Shown here: piece after piece, positions 1 to 6,478 of the stretch
Position numbering within the stretch: the stretch's first letter is position 1
Layout of the letters: each line of letters begins with the position of its first letter
Assembly: GCA_019115285.1 (NCBI GenBank)
Contig: DXDU01000010.1
Span: 1-51,590, forward strand
From: Candidatus Acutalibacter pullistercoris
Lineage (GTDB): Bacteria > Bacillota > Clostridia > Oscillospirales > Acutalibacteraceae
Length of the DNA: 51,590 nucleotides
Reading direction: 5' to 3'
Program-made: the position numbers and the translations under genes
The notes under the pieces: generated by a model
The model's input: only the letters and a program-made list of their open reading frames with translations
Databases searched by the model: none
Told to the model about the DNA's origin: nothing

Positions 1-507
1 CTCTTCCCCGTCCCCTAAGAAGAACAGGTCGAAGAAGTCCGCCAAAGGCTCTGGGTTGCAGGCGCAGGGGCCGCCTCCCACCACAATGTGGCGGAGCTCG
101 TGGCGGTCCGCCGCCCGCAGGGGGATGCCCCCCAGTTTCAGCATGTTCAGCACGTTGGTGTAGCTCAGCTCGTACTGCAGGGTAAAGCCGATAAAGTCAA
201 ACTCTGTCAGAGGGTCCCCGCTCTCCAGGGCGTACAGGGGCACCCCCAGCTCTTTCATCTTGTCTTCCATGTCCACCCAGGGGGCGAACACCCGCTCGCA
301 CCAAAAGTAGGGCACCTCATTAAAGGCGCCGTAGAGGATCTTGATCCCCAAGTGGGACATGCCGATCTCGTAGGTGTCGGGAAAGCAGAAGGCAAAGCGC
401 ACGTCCACCTGCTCCTTGTCCTTTACCACCGAATTGAGCTCGCCGCCCACGTACCGTCCTGGTTTCTGCACTTGCAGCAGGACTTTTTCCAAAGCGTCAG
501 GGTACAT
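1..507 (-). CDS. Radical SAM protein, TIGR03960-like, N-terminal part (gene runs off the window)
   Basis: Only the first 169 codons are present; the gene continues beyond base 1. The visible protein starts MYPDALEKVLLQVQKPGRYV and contains FAFCFPDTYEIGMSHLG and IVVGGGPCACNPEPLADFFD, which I recognise as the B12-binding-like N-terminal region of the TIGR03960 family of uncharacterised radical SAM proteins. The CxxxCxxC cluster would lie in the missing part. The ATG at 505-507 overlaps the end of the M50 protease gene by 11 bases, so the two are cotranscribed. In other Clostridia this family sits between a SpoIVFB-like protease and the ribonuclease G / rplU region. Family identity is fairly secure; the reaction is unknown. 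Confidence 0.8.
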   Translation of the reverse strand, partial: MYPDALEKVLLQVQKPGRYVGGELNSVVKDKEQVDVRFAFCFPDTYEIGMSHLGIKILYGAFNEVPYFWCERVFAPWVDMEDKMKELGVPLYALESGDPLTEFDFIGFTLQYELSYTNVLNMLKLGGIPLRAADRHELRHIVVGGGPCACNPEPLADFFDLFFLGDGEE

Positions 508-1177
508 AGCCACACGTTTCCTTTTCTCCGTAGTCAGGGCTATTATACCTTGTTTTCCCCCGGTTTGCAACAGCCCTCCGGGGCGGAGTCTCCTTCCCCA
601 GAAGATAGCACGCAAGGTAAAGGCTCATGGCGAGCAGGGAGAAGTTCCCCGGGGAGCGAAACACCACCAGCAATCCCAATATGCCCAAGGGCAGCACCAG
701 CCCCGCCGAGACCCACCAGCACAGGGTCTCCCCCAGGGCGGGAGAGAGCTGCCGGGACAATAGGGCCTCCAGGGCCAGGCCCCCGTCCAGTGGGAGGATG
801 GGCAGGCTGTGAAGCAGTCCCAAACCCAGGCAGCAGAGGAAGAAATGCCGCTCCCCCCAGCCCGCGGCCTGACCCGCGGCCCACGCCAGCAGGTTGGCCC
901 CAGGCCCCGCCAGGGAGACAAAGGTGCTCTCCCCCCAGGTCAGGGACCGCTTGGCGCTGGGGGTGATCCGGCAGCCCAGGGCGGAGAGGGACACTTGCCC
1001 GGGGGGTGCCCCCAGCAGGGCCAATGCCCCCAGGTGGCCTCCCTCGTGGCAGAGCACCCCCAGGAAAAAGGCGCCGGTCCACAGCCCGCCGGAGAACAGG
1101 GCGCAGTAAGAAAGCAGGGCAAAGCAGGAAAAACCCAGGGACACACGGCAGCTCCCCAGGGAAAATCCCAGCCTCAC
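497..1177 (-). CDS. SpoIVFB-like M50 site-2 metalloprotease
   Basis: A 226-aa multi-pass intramembrane zinc protease. The zinc-binding motif HEGGH (HExxH) lies near residue 40, and the second-site motif LPILPLDGG, with the conserved DG, comes about 85 residues later in a hydrophobic segment. Both the compact size and the motif order fit the SpoIVFB branch, which cleaves pro-sigma-K in the outer forespore membrane. The start is taken as GTG at 1177 because its GTGA overlaps the stop of the preceding small gene; the open frame continues further upstream without protease-like sequence. It follows spoIVA and a one-TM protein and overlaps a radical SAM gene. A sporulation role is inferred from context; the substrate is not shown. 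Confidence 0.82.
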   Translation of the reverse strand: MRLGFSLGSCRVSLGFSCFALLSYCALFSGGLWTGAFFLGVLCHEGGHLGALALLGAPPGQVSLSALGCRITPSAKRSLTWGESTFVSLAGPGANLLAWAAGQAAGWGERHFFLCCLGLGLLHSLPILPLDGGLALEALLSRQLSPALGETLCWWVSAGLVLPLGILGLLVVFRSPGNFSLLAMSLYLACYLLGKETPPRRAVANRGKTRYNSPDYGEKETCGYVP

Positions 1178-1461
1178 ACCAGGAAAAGGCCGGGGGCGGA
1201 GGATGTCTCCTCCTCCCCGGCCCAGCCAGGCAGCTGTATCTCCCGCTCCATTTGGGCGTGGTACCACTGGGCCGCCTGGCGGAACAGCTCTGGCTCCCAG
1301 GCCCGCAGCCCTAACAGCAGGGCCAAAATGGCCCCGCACACCAAGCACTGGAGAAGCAGCAGCCAGCTGCCCTTCTCCCGGTTCCTCTCGGGAGCGTCCC
1401 CAGCCCCAGGGGCCTCTTGTCCCAGGGACTGGATTTCCCGCAGTTTCTCCTGCTCCTGCAT
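1174..1461 (-). CDS. Small single-TM protein between spoIVA and the M50 protease (possible SpoIVFA-like partner)
   Basis: A 95-aa protein with a charged N-terminal stretch (about 32 residues, presumed cytosolic), one strong transmembrane segment (about residues 33-55, LLLLQCLVCGAILALLLGL) and a short 40-residue tail. This is the layout of the N-terminal part of SpoIVFA, the anchoring and inhibitory partner of SpoIVFB, but the LytM/M23 domain is missing. The start ATG lies directly after the spoIVA stop and has no clear Shine-Dalgarno, which suggests translational coupling. Its stop overlaps the protease start by four bases. The SpoIVFA analogy rests on position and topology only; I see no decisive sequence motif. 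Confidence 0.65.
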   Translation of the reverse strand: MQEQEKLREIQSLGQEAPGAGDAPERNREKGSWLLLLQCLVCGAILALLLGLRAWEPELFRQAAQWYHAQMEREIQLPGWAGEEETSSAPGLFLV

Positions 1462-1462
1462 G

Positions 1463-2938
1463 TCACAGGATGATGCACAGCAGGCCGCTGCACCCCTCGT
1501 TGATCACCCGCTCGATGGTCTCCCGCACTTTGTCCCGGGCGTCCACCGGCATGCGGTAGAGCTTGTTGTGCATCCCCTCGCTGACCAGGGAGTGCAGGCT
1601 CTTTCCGAAGATGTTGGACTCCCAGATCTTCACCGGGTCCTCCTCGAACTCCTTTAAGAGGTAGAGCACCAGTTCCTCCGACTGCTGTTCCGACCCTACG
1701 ATGGGGGTGATCTCCGTGTAGATCTGGGTGCGGATCATGTGGATGGAGGGGGCGGTGGCCTTCAGCCGGATGCCGTACTTGCCGTTTTGCTTTAAGATCT
1801 TGGGCTCCTCCAGGGTCAGCTCCTCCACCTGGGGCATGACGATGCCGTAGCCGGTGTCCTGCACGTCCTGGTAGGCTTGGCGGAGCTTCTCGAACTCCTT
1901 TTGGGCCTGGGTCAGCTCGTTTAGCGCCGCCAGCAGTTCCCCCTCATCCTGGACGGACAGGCCGGTCTGCTCCCCCAGCACCTGGTAGAACAGGGACTGG
2001 TCGAAGGCCAGCCGGCAGCTGCCCCGGCCCCGTCCCAGATCCAAAGCGGGGGCTTCCATGGCCTGGACGTAGGGACAGCCCTCCAGGGCCTGGAGCATCC
2101 CGCGGATCTGGCCCATGCGCTGGATGTCCCACTCCTGCTTGACTTGGCCGATCACGGCCTCCAAGAGCCAGTGGTCCGGCGGGAGGGCGGCCACCCATCC
2201 GGGCAGGTCCACTTCCACCTCCCGTACCGGGAACTGGTACAGCAGCTGCCCCAGCACCCCTTTGATGTCCTCCTCCGTCAGCTCCAGGCAGTTGACAGGC
2301 ACCGCGGGGACCCTGTACTTTTCCTCCAGCCGGCGGGAGAGTTCCAGCGCCCCGGCGGACTGGGGCTCCACACAGTTTAAAAGCACCACAAAGGGACGCC
2401 CTGTCCCCCGCAGCTCCTCCACCACCCGCTCCTCGGCCTCCTCGTACTCCTCCCGGGGGATGTCGCTGATGCTCCCGTCGGTGGTGACCACCAAGCCGAT
2501 GGTGGAGTGCTCGGTGATGACTTTCTTGGTGCCGATCTCCGCCGCCATGTTGAAGGGGATGGGGTCCTCGAACCAAGGGGTGCGCACCATCCTGGGCTGG
2601 TCTTCCTCAATGTAGCCGATGGCGCTGGGCACGATGTAGCCCACGCAGTCGATGAGCCGCACCTGGAAGGCAGCGTCCTCCTCCACCTGCACGGTGGCGG
2701 CCTGCTCTGGGATGAACTTGGGTTCGGTGGTCATGATGGTCCGGCCCGCGGCGGACTGGGGCAGCTCGTCGATGGCCCGCTCCCGGGCCAGGCCCTCTTC
2801 CATGTGGGGCAGGACCACCGTGTCCATAAACTTCTGTATGAAGGTGGATTTCCCCGTGCGCACCGGGCCCACCACCCCCACGTAGATCTCCCCGCCTGTG
2901 CGGTCCTGCATGTCTTTGTATACGTGAAAGGTCTCCAT
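1463..2938 (-). CDS. spoIVA: Stage IV sporulation protein A
   Basis: A 491-aa protein, close to the 492 residues of B. subtilis SpoIVA, and recognisable throughout. SpoIVA is a cytoskeletal ATPase that polymerises on the mother-cell face of the forespore membrane and forms the basement layer of the spore coat. The N-terminus METFHVYKDM is followed by a Walker A motif GPVRTGKS at residues 24-31 and a Walker-B-like LIDCVGY near residue 98. The C-terminus ends CSGLLCIIL, as expected for the membrane-targeting tail. The ATG at 2938 is chosen over the longer frame because GGGAG lies just upstream and family members begin there. The gene lies 29 bases after a SipL-type gene. Confidence 0.97.
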   Translation of the reverse strand: METFHVYKDMQDRTGGEIYVGVVGPVRTGKSTFIQKFMDTVVLPHMEEGLARERAIDELPQSAAGRTIMTTEPKFIPEQAATVQVEEDAAFQVRLIDCVGYIVPSAIGYIEEDQPRMVRTPWFEDPIPFNMAAEIGTKKVITEHSTIGLVVTTDGSISDIPREEYEEAEERVVEELRGTGRPFVVLLNCVEPQSAGALELSRRLEEKYRVPAVPVNCLELTEEDIKGVLGQLLYQFPVREVEVDLPGWVAALPPDHWLLEAVIGQVKQEWDIQRMGQIRGMLQALEGCPYVQAMEAPALDLGRGRGSCRLAFDQSLFYQVLGEQTGLSVQDEGELLAALNELTQAQKEFEKLRQAYQDVQDTGYGIVMPQVEELTLEEPKILKQNGKYGIRLKATAPSIHMIRTQIYTEITPIVGSEQQSEELVLYLLKEFEEDPVKIWESNIFGKSLHSLVSEGMHNKLYRMPVDARDKVRETIERVINEGCSGLLCIIL

Positions 2939-2967
2939 AGGTCTCCCTCTCTCCGGGGGCAAGGGCC

Positions 2968-4500
2968 TCACCGGTTACAGATGATGATAGGCCGCCGGTC
3001 CGGCAGCGCGTCTTCCGCCAGGCCGTTTAAAGCCCGCAGCTCTTCCATGCTGGCCCGGTGGCTCTTGCCGATCTCCCACAGGCTCTCCCCTTGGGAGGCG
3101 TACACCACCAGCAGCTTGTGCTCTTTGGGATAGGCCGGGACGTTCTCCTTGCTGGGGGCGCCGGTGAGAAACCTTCGCTCCTCCTCCCGGCACACCAGGG
3201 CGGAGACCTCCGTCTCGGTGGAGACCTCCACCGCGTTCCGGTCCACGATGCGGTACTCCCATAGATTGGTCCTGCCCCAGACCCGGCACTTGCCTCCAGT
3301 CACGCCCGCCCCTTCCGCCGGGAAGGCGGCGTCGCAGCTCTTTTCGGCGCAGCAAAGCTTCCCCTGGGCGTTTTCGTAGAGCAGGCACAGGTTCCACTTG
3401 GCGCGAAAGGTTAAGGCTCCCTGCTCCGTCACGGCTTGGACGGTGCTTTGCTCCTGCCACAGGTCCACCACCCGGCGGATTTCCTCCCCGCCCAGGGACA
3501 TGGTGACTTTCTTCTTGCACACCTGGGAGACCGTCTCCGCCTGGCGGAGGAAGGTGCCCTGCTCCCAGCGCAGATTAAGGGGCCGGGTGCGGGAGTAGGC
3601 GTCCTCCAAGAGATGCACCTCACAGGGCTTGTAAAGCAGGGCCAGCACCGTCAGCTTTACGGTGACAGACACGCTGGTGTTCTCCCCCATGTCGTCCTCC
3701 CTGGGCTGGATGGAACACTCCCCGGGGTAGGCCCGCAGCCAGCACAGGCACCCTTCCCCGGCGCCGTTGCAGGCGATGGTTTGGGAAAAGCTCAGGGAGG
3801 CGCTCATGGTTTCCGGGCCGGCCTCTCCCGCCGGCAGGTAGAGGAAGGACACCTCCACCGCCCCGGCCGCCCGGATCTGCTCCTCCTCCACCCGGACTTC
3901 CGACACCCGGCAGGCGGCGTCCCACCGGAGGATGGCGTCCACAGGGGGCTTGCCGTTTTTGAAGGGGATCTGGTCCTCCACCTGGAAGCTGTGGCTCACG
4001 GCGTTGACCGCCTGGTAGCCCTCCAGGGTCTGGGAGCGGACCTCCAGGCCCTCTCCCTCCAAAGCGGTTGGGAGCTCTAAGGTGCGCTGGCACACGGCCA
4101 GGGCCTCCAGGCTCACCGCAGCGTGGATCTCGATCCGCCTGGCCCCGGAGGCCCGGCAGGTCAGGTGGCTGATCGAGGCTGTCGCCGCGGCCACCGCCAG
4201 GTCCCCGCTGCCCTTGAGCTTTCCCACGGCGGAGAACTCCTTTGTGAACTGACAGCTGCGCAGGCCGCTGCCCTTGCTGTCCAGATAGAGCACCCGCACG
4301 TCGCAGATCCCCTCGCACTGCAGCCCGTCCTGGGTTGCCACGCAGGAGGAGACCTGGGGCGTCACCCGGCACTTGAGCAGCTTCTGTATCTCTGGGCAGT
4401 AGTCGGGCAGGTCGTACTGAAGGTCCAGGGGTGCCTCCAGGGACCCGTCGAAAACGGGCTCAAACCACGGATAGGGCTGTTGCATGGCGTTAGGCTCCAT
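2968..4500 (-). CDS. DUF3794/LysM spore-coat morphogenetic protein, SipL-like
   Basis: A 510-aa protein made mostly of DUF3794-type beta-rich repeats (roughly residues 20-430), ending in a LysM domain (about 455-508, including SQGESLWEIGKSHRASMEEL). This architecture matches C. difficile SipL, the SpoIVA-interacting protein that replaces SpoVID in Clostridia, whose LysM domain contacts SpoIVA. Placement directly upstream of spoIVA, in one operon, supports that role. The ATG at 4500 has AAAGGAG eight bases upstream. A sigma-E-like promoter is possible at 4529-4558. LysM here probably mediates protein contact rather than peptidoglycan binding, by analogy with SipL. Confidence 0.88.
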   Translation of the reverse strand: MEPNAMQQPYPWFEPVFDGSLEAPLDLQYDLPDYCPEIQKLLKCRVTPQVSSCVATQDGLQCEGICDVRVLYLDSKGSGLRSCQFTKEFSAVGKLKGSGDLAVAAATASISHLTCRASGARRIEIHAAVSLEALAVCQRTLELPTALEGEGLEVRSQTLEGYQAVNAVSHSFQVEDQIPFKNGKPPVDAILRWDAACRVSEVRVEEEQIRAAGAVEVSFLYLPAGEAGPETMSASLSFSQTIACNGAGEGCLCWLRAYPGECSIQPREDDMGENTSVSVTVKLTVLALLYKPCEVHLLEDAYSRTRPLNLRWEQGTFLRQAETVSQVCKKKVTMSLGGEEIRRVVDLWQEQSTVQAVTEQGALTFRAKWNLCLLYENAQGKLCCAEKSCDAAFPAEGAGVTGGKCRVWGRTNLWEYRIVDRNAVEVSTETEVSALVCREEERRFLTGAPSKENVPAYPKEHKLLVVYASQGESLWEIGKSHRASMEELRALNGLAEDALPDRRPIIICNR

Positions 4501-4528
4501 CGTTTTCTCTCCTTTCCCGTTCTACCCC

Positions 4529-4558
4529 CATGTATACGCCGGACAAAGGGAATTATGC
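4529..4558 (-). promoter_or_regulatory. Possible sigma-E-type promoter for the sipL-like/spoIVA operon
   Basis: On the minus strand GCATAATT (4551-4558) is followed after 14 bases by TATACATG (4529-4536). These resemble the sigma-E -35 and -10 elements with the usual spacing, and the operon is expected to be mother-cell specific. The match is partial, so this is tentative. Confidence 0.35.
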
Positions 4559-4582
4559 GGGACAACGGTGGGCGAGGACGCG

Positions 4583-4615
4583 AAAAGGCCCCGCCGCAGC
4601 CGGCAGGGCCTTTTT
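4583..4615 (-). terminator. Intrinsic terminator after spoVM
   Basis: AAGGCCC and GGGCCTT form an extended GC-rich stem (with GCCG/CGGC inside), flanked by A-runs on the left and T-runs on the right, so it can work in both directions. It begins two bases after the spoVM stop and closes the yicC-spoVM operon. Confidence 0.8.
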
Positions 4616-4616
4616 C

Positions 4617-4715
4617 CTATGCAGTTTCCACTTCCTGGATTTTGGGGACACCGTAGAGCTTTCGCAGCAGAAAGCCCACAAACCCCTTGCGTTTTTCCAC
4701 CACTACCACCTTCAT
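4617..4715 (-). CDS. spoVM: Stage V sporulation protein M (SpoVM)
   Basis: A 32-residue ORF beginning MKVVVVEKRKGFVGFLLRKL, too short for most gene finders. SpoVM is an amphipathic helix that recognises the convex forespore membrane and recruits SpoIVA. The hydrophobic start, the basic residues and the helix with alternating Gly/Phe/Leu and Arg/Lys match the clostridial form. A strong AAAGGAGG lies eight bases upstream of the ATG at 4715, a terminator follows the stop, and the position after thiN is the same as in B. subtilis (rsgA-rpe-thiN-spoVM). At 32 residues it is a little longer than the 26-aa B. subtilis protein. Confidence 0.88.
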   Translation of the reverse strand: MKVVVVEKRKGFVGFLLRKLYGVPKIQEVETA

Positions 4716-4728
4716 GGCGACGCCTCCT

Positions 4729-4902
4729 TTACTGGCGAAGTAGAGAGATGCCCATGGCCACCAGAAGCAGCGCCGACAAAAACAGCGTCAGCCCCGTGGG
4801 GCAAAAGCAGGCCAGGGACATGCCCATGCCAAAGGAGATGACGCACAGGCAGCGGGTGCGGCGGTCCTTGATGCAGGAGACGCCGGTGCAGCGCTTCGCC
4901 AT
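4729..4902 (-). CDS. Small Cys-rich membrane protein, hypothetical
   Basis: A 57-aa ORF between thiN and spoVM: an N-terminal region with five cysteines and many basic residues (MAKRCTGVSCIKDRRTRCLC), followed by a hydrophobic C-terminal half that could form one long or two short membrane segments. The ATG at 4902 is preferred to the ATG at 4911 because the AAGGGGG ribosome-binding site touches the latter directly and is nine bases from the former. I do not recognise the family. Its place in the operon next to spoVM makes a sporulation role possible, but nothing in the sequence proves it. Confidence 0.6.
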   Translation of the reverse strand: MAKRCTGVSCIKDRRTRCLCVISFGMGMSLACFCPTGLTLFLSALLLVAMGISLLRQ

Positions 4903-4964
4903 ACTCTCCATCCCCCTTGTTGCCTTCCCGTCTGGTACCAGTCTATTCGGCGGGGGAAAAAGTG

Positions 4965-5606
4965 TTACGGCTGGTAGACCACCACCAGGGCGGTGCCGCT
5001 GTGCACCCGGATCTCCGCCAGGTCCTCCACCACGCTGTTGCTCACCCCCATGCGCATGCCGCCGCAGGTGAGGGTGCCGTACTGCAGGGGGTATTCCAGG
5101 CCGTTGTAGGTTACGGTGCAGTTGGGTCCGCAGTAGGGGAACACCGACACAGTGGCCCCTTTCATCTTGGTCATCTTCAGCTTCTCCTCCCGCAAGAGGA
5201 AGAGCCTGGTGTGCTCCCGGGCCAAAAAGCCCTGGGCCCCGTGCTCCCGGAGAAACAGCAGCACCTCGATGTTGGCGATGGAGTGGTCCATCCGCTCCCC
5301 GCCCAAACACCCCAGCAGCACAAAGGCCCGCAGCCCCTTGGCAAGGCCCCGCATGGCGGCGAACATGGTGTCCGTCACGTCCTTGTGGATCGGCAGAGTC
5401 AGGGTGCGTATGTTCTTGGGAGGCTCCTTCTCGGCGGAGTCAAAATCTCCCACAATCAGGTCGGGGGTGACTCCCAGTTTCAGGGCCTGCTCGTACCCGG
5501 CGTCGGCGCAGATGATAAAGTGGTCCTTGGGGGCGAACTCTTGCAGCAGCTCCTTGGTGATGGGAGCCGCGCCGATGATCATACAGTTTTGTTTTTCAGC
5601 TGCCAT
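4965..5606 (-). CDS. thiN: Thiamine pyrophosphokinase
   Basis: A 213-aa enzyme that transfers pyrophosphate from ATP to thiamine, giving thiamine diphosphate. The N-terminal catalytic half contains CADAGYEQALKLGVTPDLIVGDFDS and the KDVTDT motif, whose Asp residues bind Mg-ATP; the C-terminal half is the beta-sandwich thiamine-binding domain (KGATVSVFPYCG, GMRMGVSNSV). The ATG at 5606 (MAAEKQN) is chosen; the open frame upstream runs inside rsgA. The gene overlaps the rsgA end by 28 bases. rpe, which usually separates rsgA and thiN, is absent. No TPP riboswitch precedes it, as expected for a gene inside a housekeeping operon. Confidence 0.93.
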   Translation of the reverse strand: MAAEKQNCMIIGAAPITKELLQEFAPKDHFIICADAGYEQALKLGVTPDLIVGDFDSAEKEPPKNIRTLTLPIHKDVTDTMFAAMRGLAKGLRAFVLLGCLGGERMDHSIANIEVLLFLREHGAQGFLAREHTRLFLLREEKLKMTKMKGATVSVFPYCGPNCTVTYNGLEYPLQYGTLTCGGMRMGVSNSVVEDLAEIRVHSGTALVVVYQP

Positions 5607-6475
5607 TGCTTGACATCCTTTATCTCTTGATACATGGCCACATAGCTCTTGTGGCGGCTTTTGGCGATCTTCCCATCTTCCACGGCCCGCAGAATGGCGC
5701 AGCCCTTCTCGCAGGTGTGAGAGCAGGAGGTGAACTGGCACTGCCCCAGATAGGGGGAAAACTCCCGAAAGCCGTGGGGCAGCTCTTCCTTGTCGGTGAG
5801 CTGGTACCGCTCGATGTCGAAGGTGGAAAAGCCCGGGGTGTCCGCCACGTAGCTTTCCTCCCCGATCTTATAGAGCTCCACCTCCCGGGTGGTGTGACGG
5901 CCCCGGCCCAGCTTCTGGCTGACCTCCCCGGTCTTGAGCTGGAACTGGGGAAACAGCGCGTTTAGCAGAGAGGACTTCCCCACCCCGGAGTTCCCTGTAA
6001 AGGCGGAGATCTTTCCATCCAGCAGCCGGCGGATCTCCTCCACCCCCTGGCCGGTGACGGAGGACACCGCCACGCAGCGGATGCCCGCCAGCCGGTAGAT
6101 TTCCTCCAATTCTTCCGCCTGCTCCAGGTCGGTTTTGGTCACCACCAGCACAGGCTCGATGCCCGCGAGCTCCGCCACGGCGATGGTCTTGTCCAGAATG
6201 AGGGGCTCCGGCCCCGGGTCCCGGACGGAGGTCACCAGGAACAGCCGGTCCAGGTTGGCCACAGGGGGCCGCACCAGAAAGTTCTTCCTGGGCAGGATCT
6301 CCTGGATGGCCCCGGTCTTGTCCTCCTCCCCCAGAATCCGCACCCGGTCCCCCGCGTAGGGAGAGATCCTGGCTTTCCGGAACTTTCCCCGGGCGGTGCA
6401 CAGGTACATGCCCTGCTCCGTCTCCACGTGGTAGAAGCCCCCCACGCTCTTTCTCACATACCCAAAAAGCTCCAT
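5579..6475 (-). CDS. rsgA: Ribosome small-subunit biogenesis GTPase RsgA
   Basis: A 298-aa circularly permuted GTPase that checks maturation of the 30S subunit and releases upon GTP hydrolysis. An N-terminal OB domain (about 1-70) is followed by the permuted G motifs: G4 TKTD near residue 113, G1 GNSGVGKSS near 160 and G3 DTPG near 213. A C-terminal zinc knuckle (CQFTSCSHTCEKGC, about 246-259) completes the fold. The ATG is four bases after the prkC stop, with GGAG in the junction. Coupling to prkC/prpC is widely conserved, and RsgA (CpgA) is a known PrkC substrate in B. subtilis. Confidence 0.97.
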   Translation of the reverse strand: MELFGYVRKSVGGFYHVETEQGMYLCTARGKFRKARISPYAGDRVRILGEEDKTGAIQEILPRKNFLVRPPVANLDRLFLVTSVRDPGPEPLILDKTIAVAELAGIEPVLVVTKTDLEQAEELEEIYRLAGIRCVAVSSVTGQGVEEIRRLLDGKISAFTGNSGVGKSSLLNALFPQFQLKTGEVSQKLGRGRHTTREVELYKIGEESYVADTPGFSTFDIERYQLTDKEELPHGFREFSPYLGQCQFTSCSHTCEKGCAILRAVEDGKIAKSRHKSYVAMYQEIKDVKQWQLKNKTV

Positions 6476-6478
6476 GCC

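Noticed and set aside
1178-1348. N-terminal extension of the SpoIVFB-like protease
   Set aside because: The frame is open to 1348, but this segment is read in another frame by the 95-aa gene and has no protease-like content. The GTG overlap start fits better.
4912-5606. TPP riboswitch for thiN
   Set aside because: The gene start lies inside rsgA, and no TPP-aptamer motif is visible. ThiN is expressed with the housekeeping operon.
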